Shown here: in pieces, positions 1-6,919 of the stretch
Layout: each line of letters opens with the position of its first letter
How positions within the stretch are numbered: the first letter of the stretch is position 1
NCBI GenBank assembly: GCA_018384065.1
Contig: JAHAYL010000058.1
Location: forward strand, 1 to 46,416
Reading direction: 5' to 3'
Source: Oxalobacter sp.
GTDB taxonomy: Bacteria; Pseudomonadota; Gammaproteobacteria; Burkholderiales; Burkholderiaceae_D
DNA: 46,416 nt
Program-made: the position numbers and the translations under genes
The notes under the pieces: model-generated
What the model was told of the DNA's origin: nothing
Databases searched by the model: none
What the model saw: the letters and a program-made list of their open reading frames with translations, nothing else

Positions 1-284
1 GTCATACGCTGTTGGGTATCCATACAGGCCGGCCGACTGACCCGAATATCGATGTCGTGCTTTTTTATGATTACAACCCGAAAACAGCGCAGCTTGTCCC
101 GGAAAAAACTGTCAGCGACTATCTGACCAGCAAGAAATATGGCCAGGTTGGAATGAAATGGGTTGAGCTGCCGAGGAAAGGCAAGGATGTCCGCGTTTCA
201 GCATACGGAGGAGAACCTGCCATAGAATACACTTTTAAATTCAATGGGATGGATTTCGATGAGCCGACCATCGAAATGCAGTAA
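1..284 (+). CDS. C-terminal part of an unknown protein, cut by the window edge
   Basis: The frame is open from the first base and ends at TAA 282-284, so the gene probably starts left of the window; the first possible internal start is a TTG at 12. About 93 residues are visible. They are mixed polar and aromatic with no membrane segment and no motif I recognise. A secreted Sel1-repeat gene follows after 35 bases on the same strand, so the two may be co-transcribed. No function can be assigned. Confidence 0.5.
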   Translation, partial: HTLLGIHTGRPTDPNIDVVLFYDYNPKTAQLVPEKTVSDYLTSKKYGQVGMKWVELPRKGKDVRVSAYGGEPAIEYTFKFNGMDFDEPTIEMQ

Positions 285-319
285 AAATGAAAGCGTTTGC
301 CGTAGATTCAAGGTGAAGC

Positions 320-1021
320 ATGAAGAAATTCTTTATTGCCTGCTTGATCGGTTTGTCTGTGATGGCCACTGATATTACTGCTGCAGGGGATTCAGTTGAC
401 CTGATTATCAATGCCGCAGAATCCGGTGATGCCGAGTCGCAGTATTTTTTGGCAAAGCTATATGGAACAGGTGCTGGCGACTTGGAAAAAGACAAGGGCA
501 AGGCATTGTATTGGCTGAAGAAAGCATCAGATGCCGGAAATCTGGATGCCCAGTGTGAAGTTGCTGTGTACTCTTTACATGGTAAGGAAGGTCATCCAGC
601 TGATAAGGCAAAAGCGTATGCGATGCTCCAAGAAAACGCCAGGCAGAAACATCCTGCCTCGATGCGTGAAATGGGCAGGCTCTTTGACAGGGGATTGGCA
701 GGATTCGTTACACAGGATGAACGCCAGGCTTTTAACTGGTTCCTGCAGGCGGCAGAAGCTGATGACAGCCTGGGAGCAGTTTACCTTGGGTACTACTATG
801 AAATGGGGAAAGGCGGAGTCAAGCAAGACTATGCCAAAGCCATGACTTGGTATCAGAAAGGTGTCAGCCAGCTTGAACCCGCTGCGATGAACAATATCGG
901 CGTGATGTACTACTACGGTAAAGGCGTGGCGCGTGATATCAAGGAAGCGGAACGCTGGTGGCAGATGGCGGTCAAGTTCGGCAGCCAGGATGCGCAGCGG
1001 AACCTTGATGCATTGCATTGA
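320..1021 (+). CDS. Secreted Sel1-repeat (TPR-like) protein
   Basis: A 233-residue protein starts with a cleavable-looking signal peptide (MKKFF, hydrophobic core, Ala-rich end near residue 22). The rest is a tandem array of Sel1-like repeats of about 36 residues: helix pairs with the A..G...A...L...Y..G pattern, such as AMNNIGVMYYYGKGV near residues 193-207. Sel1 proteins are helical scaffolds for protein-protein contacts, often periplasmic in proteobacteria. An AAGGTGA ribosome site sits just before the ATG. The partner is unknown and nothing in the sequence indicates one. Confidence 0.85.
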   Translation: MKKFFIACLIGLSVMATDITAAGDSVDLIINAAESGDAESQYFLAKLYGTGAGDLEKDKGKALYWLKKASDAGNLDAQCEVAVYSLHGKEGHPADKAKAYAMLQENARQKHPASMREMGRLFDRGLAGFVTQDERQAFNWFLQAAEADDSLGAVYLGYYYEMGKGGVKQDYAKAMTWYQKGVSQLEPAAMNNIGVMYYYGKGVARDIKEAERWWQMAVKFGSQDAQRNLDALH

Positions 1022-1212
1022 GAATGGGGCGTTCCGTACCAGCAGATAAATCCTTATATATAAATAAGCACTTTGCCTATTCATACATATTATTTTACAT
1101 AATATACATTATGCGAAATTATCTGTACGCAGTTTCTTGGTTGCTGGTTCACTGTCTTCCATATCTTCTATAATAGACAAGTCAAAACATGAACATCTTC
1201 ATAGGAAAAAAC
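1022..1212. promoter_or_regulatory. AT-rich intergenic region with a -10-like TATAAT at 1169-1174
   Basis: The gap between the Sel1 gene and the flavin reductase gene is strongly AT-rich around 1050-1115. A perfect TATAAT lies at 1169-1174, about 40 bases before the preferred start at 1213. The -35 side is poor (GGTTCA at 17-base spacing). I see no hairpin with a T-run that would clearly end the Sel1 transcript. Confidence 0.35.
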
Positions 1213-1794
1213 ATGAGCCGATTCAATCCTGTCCAACGCACTTCATCGCACCGCCTGATCAATCATGGACCTACAGTCCTGATTACCACACGCAGCAAGG
1301 ATGGCAGACACCGCAATGTCATGACAGCCGCTTGGTCAACACCAGTTGAAATGGATCCGCCGAGGCTGGTTGTCTTGATTAACAAGGAAGCCTACACCCG
1401 TGAACTGCTGCTTGAAAGCGGTGTTTTTGCCGTCTGCGTACCGTCAGTCTCTTTCATCAATGAAACTTATTCAATCGGTCATTCAACAGGCCGCGAGATT
1501 GATAAATTCGCAAAATACGGCATTGAAACCGTCCAGAGTCCCGAACTGGGTATCCCTGTCATTGAGAAAGGCTGCATTGCCTGGCTGGAATGCCGGTTGA
1601 TTCCCGAACCCCATGCCCAGGAAAAATACGATACGTTCTTCGGTGAAGTGGTTTCTGCCAGTGCAGACCCTGAAGTCTTTGTCAACAACCATTGGCAGTT
1701 TACAGACCAGAATAAGGAAAAACATTCCATCCATCATCTTGGCGGTGGTAACTTTTACCGTTGCAACGACCTGATGGTTGCAAAAGAACTTTGA
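1213..1794 (+). CDS. Flavin reductase-like FMN-binding protein
   Basis: A 193-residue protein of the flavin reductase/flavoredoxin (DIM6/NTAB) family. The N-terminal split-barrel pattern is visible: PTVLITTRSKDGRHRNVMTAAW, then PPRLVVLIN and a G.FAVCVP segment, which in this family form the FMN pocket. It probably binds FMN and reduces flavins or another acceptor with NAD(P)H in the cytoplasm; the substrate cannot be read from sequence. I chose the ATG at 1213 because AGGA lies at 1203-1206, while the upstream ATG at 1189 has no ribosome site. The EamA gene starts 30 bases downstream and is probably co-transcribed. Confidence 0.8.
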   Translation: MSRFNPVQRTSSHRLINHGPTVLITTRSKDGRHRNVMTAAWSTPVEMDPPRLVVLINKEAYTRELLLESGVFAVCVPSVSFINETYSIGHSTGREIDKFAKYGIETVQSPELGIPVIEKGCIAWLECRLIPEPHAQEKYDTFFGEVVSASADPEVFVNNHWQFTDQNKEKHSIHHLGGGNFYRCNDLMVAKEL

Positions 1795-1823
1795 TTTTAT
1801 TTAATTTTTCATGATGCTGTGGC

Positions 1824-2738
1824 ATGGACGTCAGGAAATCATCGGTTGCCGGTTATCTTCTGGCGTTGGCTGCCACAGTCTTATGGAGTACGGTTTTCCC
1901 TTTGGTCAGGACTTTCCCACCTGACATCTCCCCTGTTGAACTGTCATTCTGGCGCTGGCTGTTTACGTTTATCAGCCTGATGCCGTTTGTCTTTAAGGCA
2001 TTCAGGGACCATTGGCGGCTGGTTTTGGAAAACTGGCGCTGGATGGCTCCGGCAGGTGTCTTGGGGCTTTCTGCTTACAGCCTGTTGATGTTCGAGGCTG
2101 GACACACCACCAATGCCACCAATATGGCCCTCTTTGCAGCGACAGCCCCCATCTCCATGGCAGTCCTCTCAAGGGTTTTTCTCAAAGAAAGGCTCTCATG
2201 GATGCAGGTGATTGGGCTTGGCATTGCAGTTACCGGTGTGCTTGTATTGGTCCTCCATGGGGATTTCTCCCAGCTGACGCGCCTGGAATTCACAATAGGT
2301 GATTTATGGATGCTGACAGCGGCTTCCTTGTTTGCTGTTTACAGCATCCTCATCCGACGCCGTCCTGAACAGATGTCCCAGAAACTCTGTATGGCAGGTA
2401 TGATGGGATTTGCCATGGCAGTGCTGTGCCCGCCAATGGGGATGGTTGCCATGAGTCCCGCTTACCGTTTACCTGGTGCAACCACCCTCCTCCTCATCCT
2501 TTATATCGCAGTCATCCCGACATTGATCGGGTACCTGCTCTGGAACCGGTCTGTGGAGCATATCGGCGCGGCACGGGCTGGTGTGGTCTATTACAGCATC
2601 CCGCTGTTCAGCAGCATTGAAGCCGTCCTCCTGCTGAATGAGCAGATCCAGCTTTCCCAGGTGGTTGGTGGCATCTTGATTATCGGTGGAATCCTGCTGT
2701 CATCCCTGAATGTCCTGAGGCAGATATTCCACCGATGA
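1824..2738 (+). CDS. EamA/DMT-family transporter (RhaT/YdcZ-like permease)
   Basis: A 304-residue, very hydrophobic protein with about ten predicted membrane segments in two five-helix halves, the layout of EamA drug/metabolite transporters. Recognisable pieces are the first helix with LWSTVFPLVR, the P..LSFWRWLF segment after helix 1, and the glycine-rich last helices (VVGGILIIGGILLSSL). The family exports small metabolites or amino-acid derivatives; the substrate is unknown. No strong ribosome site precedes the ATG. It converges with the minus-strand exonuclease gene with only 3 bases between them. Confidence 0.85.
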   Translation: MDVRKSSVAGYLLALAATVLWSTVFPLVRTFPPDISPVELSFWRWLFTFISLMPFVFKAFRDHWRLVLENWRWMAPAGVLGLSAYSLLMFEAGHTTNATNMALFAATAPISMAVLSRVFLKERLSWMQVIGLGIAVTGVLVLVLHGDFSQLTRLEFTIGDLWMLTAASLFAVYSILIRRRPEQMSQKLCMAGMMGFAMAVLCPPMGMVAMSPAYRLPGATTLLLILYIAVIPTLIGYLLWNRSVEHIGAARAGVVYYSIPLFSSIEAVLLLNEQIQLSQVVGGILIIGGILLSSLNVLRQIFHR

Positions 2739-2741
2739 GGG

Positions 2742-3734
2742 CTATTGCCGCCGGAAGCGGTTCTCTGCTGTTTTCCTGATGAAAGTTGCTTTTTCAGAAC
2801 CCAAGGCATAGAGACTGTCCAGGAAAGCCTGTTCTTCTGCAAGCCCTTCTTCGGGAATCTCACGCCACCAATGCCTGTTGGAACCTGAGGAACCATCATC
2901 CCAGCGGTATCCATGTGCCTTCAGCTGGTCTTTGGTATCAAACGGTGCGCCGAATGCATGGACAACAACTGTGTTCTGGCTGGCGTTTTCCAGAAGGTTG
3001 GCAAAAACATCCTGCCTGATATGCATGAACCACGCCAAAGCAAGGCAGTCGATGGATGCCCGGTGTGCTTCATAGAAATAGCCGATGCCATGCAGCAGTT
3101 CTTCCTGCCGATGGTTGCTGATGTCAAAAGTTTTCCAGTCAACACCTTTCAGGGAACATGCCCATCTCTTGTTTCCCAAGTCAGGGAAACGTTTCTCAAA
3201 GAACGGCCGGTCAAATCCTGCATTGTGGGCGACAATCAGTTCAATCCCATCAAGGGTCTTCTGAACTTCAGCGTCATTGATTTTCTGACCTTTGACATCC
3301 TGGTCGGTGATGCCTGTCAGTCTGGTGATTTCTTCAGGAACCGGTTTCCCGGGATCTTCGTATTCGCTGAAAATCCTGTCAATCGAGACCAGTTTTTTTG
3401 CAGATGGTGAAAAAGAGGCGGAAACCATCCCCAGTTCAATGATCTGCTCCGTATTGGTGGATAAACCGGTTGTTTCTGTATCCAGGAAGACAATCGGTAT
3501 CTCATCCCCCACTTTGTCAGCAAGGGTATAAGGGAGGGGAATATTTTTCTTTGTGATGGGAACCCGCTCGATGATCCGGAAATCATCCGTTTTTTCCAGG
3601 ATTGCCTCAAGTTGCTGACGGTACCCAAGTGTCTGCCCGGTTTCTTCTTGGTCATTGTCCTCAAAGAAATCCAGCTGCTGCCCTTTTCCACCTTTATCCA
3701 TAAAGATAACCTGCCTCTGATCCCGAACCATCAT
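2742..3734 (-). CDS. DnaQ-like 3'-5' exonuclease (DEDDh)
   Basis: A 330-residue protein with the three exonuclease motifs of the DnaQ superfamily: LDTETTG (Exo I), HNAGFDRPFF (Exo II) and HRASIDCLA (Exo III, DEDDh type). An ~80-residue N-terminal extension precedes the nuclease domain, and a C-terminal segment with LKAHGYRWDDG and WWREI follows, an arrangement seen in stand-alone DnaQ-like proteins distinct from the Pol III epsilon subunit (a separate dnaQ is at 37704-38441). It probably degrades single-stranded DNA or RNA ends in repair. Its ATG overlaps the sppA stop as ATGA (3731-3734), suggesting translational coupling; later starts such as Met12 are possible. Confidence 0.8.
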   Translation of the reverse strand: MMVRDQRQVIFMDKGGKGQQLDFFEDNDQEETGQTLGYRQQLEAILEKTDDFRIIERVPITKKNIPLPYTLADKVGDEIPIVFLDTETTGLSTNTEQIIELGMVSASFSPSAKKLVSIDRIFSEYEDPGKPVPEEITRLTGITDQDVKGQKINDAEVQKTLDGIELIVAHNAGFDRPFFEKRFPDLGNKRWACSLKGVDWKTFDISNHRQEELLHGIGYFYEAHRASIDCLALAWFMHIRQDVFANLLENASQNTVVVHAFGAPFDTKDQLKAHGYRWDDGSSGSNRHWWREIPEEGLAEEQAFLDSLYALGSEKATFIRKTAENRFRRQ

Positions 3735-4681
3735 TCCAGATGGAACGATTCCTTATCCAATCCAGCCTTGACAGCACCATAGCCAACTGCTGTCCCGAAT
3801 TTCTTCAAGATCCGGTCGCCGAAATTTTCCTTGATGGTGTAGTTGACCACTTCCTTCGCCTTGATTTCATCTTCGGCAACGCTCCTGATTGTGCCGAAAC
3901 CGTCAGCCAATCCCAGAGTGACCGCTTCTTCACCCACAAAAACCAGACCTGTGAAAAGCCTGCTGTCATTTTTCAGCCGTTTGCCCCTGCCTTCTTTTAC
4001 AGCAGTGATGAACTGTTCATGGATTTTCCCAAGCATCTTTTTGGCATAGGCGACCTGTTCCGGGGACTGTGGGCTGAAGGTATCAAGGAATCCCTTGTAT
4101 TTACCAGCCGTCAGCAGACGGCGTTCGATGCCGACCTTGTCCATCAGTCTGTTGACACCAAAGCCATCAATCAGGACACCGATGGAACCGACCAGGCTCG
4201 CCTTGTCTACATAAATCCTGTCTGCCGCCGCAGCGATGTAATAACTGCCAGATGCGCAGATATCTTCGACTACGGCATAGACTGGTTTATCAGGATGCAG
4301 TTTCTTCTGCCGCATGATTTCGTCATAAACCATCCCTGACTGGACAGGACTGCCACCAGGGCTGTTCATTTTCAGGATGATTCCTTTCGCTTGGGGTTCG
4401 TCAAATGCCTTGCCGATAGCCTTGACCAGGTTCTTTGCCGATGACGTAGTAGTGGGTGAAATGGTGCCCTTGACCTCAATCATGGCGGTATGTGGTTTAT
4501 CAGGAACAGATTTGTCTCCGCTGCTTCCGATGGATTTTATCATCAAGAAGAAAATAATAATCAATACAATAAACGCACATTTGAAGAAAATACTCCAACG
4601 TCTTTTAGCCCGTTGCTCGCGCACGATTTCCTGAACCAGTTTCTCAAGGACTTTGCTGTCATTTCCGTTTTCTTCACTCAT
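3731..4681 (-). CDS. sppA: Signal peptide peptidase SppA-type S49 serine peptidase
   Basis: A 316-residue single-domain SppA. One membrane anchor lies at about residues 30-49, after a charged cytoplasmic N-terminus. The S49 core shows MNSPGGSP near 105-112, the nucleophile Ser144 in ASGSYY and the likely general base Lys196 in GKYKG; the 52-residue Ser-Lys spacing matches the Bacillus short form. It would cut remnant signal peptides in the membrane. A GAGGGA ribosome site precedes the ATG. The HAD phosphatase gene ends 20 bases upstream, so rluC, HAD, sppA and the exonuclease read as one transcription unit. Confidence 0.9.
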   Translation of the reverse strand: MSEENGNDSKVLEKLVQEIVREQRAKRRWSIFFKCAFIVLIIIFFLMIKSIGSSGDKSVPDKPHTAMIEVKGTISPTTTSSAKNLVKAIGKAFDEPQAKGIILKMNSPGGSPVQSGMVYDEIMRQKKLHPDKPVYAVVEDICASGSYYIAAAADRIYVDKASLVGSIGVLIDGFGVNRLMDKVGIERRLLTAGKYKGFLDTFSPQSPEQVAYAKKMLGKIHEQFITAVKEGRGKRLKNDSRLFTGLVFVGEEAVTLGLADGFGTIRSVAEDEIKAKEVVNYTIKENFGDRILKKFGTAVGYGAVKAGLDKESFHLE

Positions 4682-4701
4682 AAGATTCCCTCTTCAAAAC
4701 A

Positions 4702-5361
4702 TCAGGCATGCTTTACCAGCCAATCATGCAATGAAGCCACTGAATCTGCAATATACAGGGGCTGCATCGCTTCAAGTTCCCTGACAGAATGCGCTCCGTA
4801 ATTTACAGCGACGCTGGCAACCCCTGCATTCTTTGCCATCATCAGGTCATGGCTGGTGTCCCCGATCATCAGCATACGGGCAGTCGGTACCTGCAGTTCA
4901 TCTGAAAGTTCAAGCAGCATCGAAGGATGGGGTTTGGAAAAAGACTCATCGACAGTCCGGGTTCCGTCAAAACAGGCTGTCAGACCGGTTTCCTTTAAAA
5001 CCCGGTTCAATCCTGCACGGCTTTTTCCAGTTGCAACAGCAAGTTGGAAGCCATTCTGCGCAAGTTCCTTCAACATTTCCTCTACGCCATCGAACAGCGT
5101 GATTTTCAGACTGTTCACTAGATAATACTTGCGGTAAAGCGCAACCAGTTCAGGGTAGATGCTGTCTTCCAGTCCTGGACAGACTGTTTCCCAGGCTTCC
5201 CGGAGTCCCAGACCAATGACATGGGCGGCCTTTTTCCGGTCAGGTACGGGAAGGCGCAGTTCTGAAGCGGCATCCCGCAGGCTGTCCACAATGGCTGCTG
5301 TGCTGTCCATCAAGGTGCCATCCCAGTCAAAAACAATCAGGTCAAAGTTCCTGTCACGCAT
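4702..5361 (-). CDS. HAD-superfamily phosphatase, phosphoglycolate phosphatase-like
   Basis: A 219-residue HAD hydrolase of subfamily IA. Motif I is FDWDGTLMDST with the nucleophile Asp12 and the acid Asp14; motif II is AVATGKSR; motif III/IV is MIGDTSHDLMMAKNAG. A small alpha-helical cap lies between motifs I and II. It resembles Gph, but the substrate is not certain. I chose the ATG at 5361 because GGAG at 5371-5368 lies 6 bases upstream; the longer frame to 5430 lies inside rluC. The start overlaps the rluC stop by 8 bases, so translation is probably coupled. Confidence 0.85.
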   Translation of the reverse strand: MRDRNFDLIVFDWDGTLMDSTAAIVDSLRDAASELRLPVPDRKKAAHVIGLGLREAWETVCPGLEDSIYPELVALYRKYYLVNSLKITLFDGVEEMLKELAQNGFQLAVATGKSRAGLNRVLKETGLTACFDGTRTVDESFSKPHPSMLLELSDELQVPTARMLMIGDTSHDLMMAKNAGVASVAVNYGAHSVRELEAMQPLYIADSVASLHDWLVKHA

Positions 5362-6394
5362 TGCCATCTCCAGTTTTCTGCTGCAAGGATTCAAGGTAAG
5401 TGGTGCACTCTTCCGGCAAAGGAGCCTCAACCGTTATCGGTCTGCCTGTTTCAGGATGCAGGAATGTTATCCGGTAAGCATGCAGGAACATCCGCTTGAG
5501 TCCCTTGTCCCCTGCTTTCTGCAACCGCCTGTTCAAGTCAAAATCCCCGTATTTATCGTCCCCGGCAATGACATGGCCGGAAGAAGCCAGATGGACCCTG
5601 ATCTGATGGGTGCGTCCTGTCTTCAGTTCCGCCTCAAGCAGGGTGAAACCTGGGTAGTGCTCCAAGACGTTGAATACGGTATGCGAGGCAAGGCCATTCG
5701 GATCGACTTTCACCCTGCGCTCCCCTTCAGCCGTATGGTATTTCAGCAAAGGGGCACGGACATGCTGGCGTTGGTTTTTCCAATCACCTTGGACCAAAGC
5801 TTGGTAACGTTTATCGATACGTCCCATCCGGACCTGTTCATGGAGTTTCACCAAAGCGGAACGTTTTTTCGCAAGGACAAGGATGCCAGAGGTCTCTTTA
5901 TCCAACCGATGCACCAATTCAAGGAATTTCGCTTTGGGGTCTGCTGCCCTCAGTTGTTCGATTACCCCGAAAGAAACACCTGAACCACCATGGACCGCTA
6001 CGCCTGCAGGCTTGTTGATGACAAGCAGGCAGTCATCTTCATACAGCACATCGAATGACCGTGCTGGAACGAATTTCCCTGTTTTTTCAGAGACTTTCAG
6101 GGGCGGGATACGGACCATATCGCCTTCTTCCAACCGGTAAGTCTGGTCAATCCTTCCCTTGTTGACGCGGACTTCGCCGGAACGGATGATCCGGTATACA
6201 TGGCTTTTAGGAACCCCCTTGAAAATCCTGAAAAGGAAATTGTCAATGCGCTGTCCTGCTTCCTCGCTGGTTATCTGGCGGAATTGGACTGCGGCCGTTG
6301 GGGCGGGGCTGATGTGTCTTTTCTCTGCATCAAATGGAACATCAGCCTTCTTTTTCAAGTTTTTCCGGGTATTTACTCTATGAGAGCGGTTCAT
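5354..6394 (-). CDS. rluC: 23S rRNA pseudouridine synthase RluC
   Basis: A 346-residue RluA-family synthase. An S4-like RNA-binding domain lies at about residues 45-105 (RIDNFLFRIF to VRVNKGRIDQTYRLEEGD), after a basic disordered N-terminus. The catalytic domain carries HRLDKETSGILVLAKK with the conserved Asp, and GRTHQIRVH near the C-terminus. RluC makes pseudouridines 955, 2504 and 2580 in E. coli 23S rRNA. Its position divergent from rne supports RluC over RluD or RluA. No ribosome site is seen; a TATATA stretch lies about 10 bases upstream of the ATG, so the mRNA may have a very short leader. Confidence 0.9.
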   Translation of the reverse strand: MNRSHRVNTRKNLKKKADVPFDAEKRHISPAPTAAVQFRQITSEEAGQRIDNFLFRIFKGVPKSHVYRIIRSGEVRVNKGRIDQTYRLEEGDMVRIPPLKVSEKTGKFVPARSFDVLYEDDCLLVINKPAGVAVHGGSGVSFGVIEQLRAADPKAKFLELVHRLDKETSGILVLAKKRSALVKLHEQVRMGRIDKRYQALVQGDWKNQRQHVRAPLLKYHTAEGERRVKVDPNGLASHTVFNVLEHYPGFTLLEAELKTGRTHQIRVHLASSGHVIAGDDKYGDFDLNRRLQKAGDKGLKRMFLHAYRITFLHPETGRPITVEAPLPEECTTYLESLQQKTGDGNA

Positions 6395-6919
6395 TTATCT
6401 ATATAATTTCAGATTAGCCAAAATAAGAAGCTTGGCTGTCTGTGTACAATAAAATGCCATTCTACACAGTTGTGACATCCATTGGTCCAGTTTAAGACAA
6501 ATTCAATGGAAAAGATGTGTACACGAACCGTTGCTGGACATCGGGTCTGGGTTGAGCCAAAGCATCAACCGGACTGTATATGCTGGCATGTGCTGCGTCG
6601 TTGAGTAAAGGATTTGGAGACAGGCAGAAATGGTTAGCTGCCTGCTGTGATTTGTTTAACCATTGGGATGATGCCGAAAGGCTCAGGTTTTTGATATTTC
6701 ATTTTTGAATACCCTGTTATTGACCGTAGAAAACAATTTTCCGGTATAACCTGCTGATTTAAAAACCGATTAAACCAATCACCGTCCGTCGGTGGATAGG
6801 AGTGCATCCATTTCACAGGATGCACCGTCTGCCATGATTGCAGGATGTGTACACTCGCTGGTCGCGGAAACCTGTTCCGCTGAAAAGATATATGGCCTTG
6901 TGCCACGGAGAGTGTATTT
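6395..6919. promoter_or_regulatory. rluC/rne divergent region and structured rne leader
   Basis: This 525-base stretch carries no convincing gene. On the rne strand I see three hairpins: 6545-6574 (GGTTGA/TCAACC core with flanking pairs), 6621-6644 (CAGGCAG/CTGCCTG, 10-base loop) and 6802-6825 (GTGCATCC/GGATGCAC, 8-base loop). A possible promoter is TTGACC 6720-6725 with TATAAC 6745-6750 at 19-base spacing. The palindrome GTGTACAC occurs at 6517-6524 and 6847-6854, with a near copy at 6442-6449. In E. coli the rne leader is long, folded and used by RNase E to regulate its own mRNA; a similar role here is inference. Confidence 0.5.

Noticed and set aside
575-1084. 169-codon minus-strand frame opposite the Sel1 gene
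   Set aside because: It lies antisense to a clear Sel1 array with signal peptide and has no ribosome site or family features.
3740-4339. 199-codon plus-strand frame opposite sppA
   Set aside because: It is a shadow of sppA on the other strand; no ribosome site and no recognisable protein features, while sppA has all catalytic motifs.
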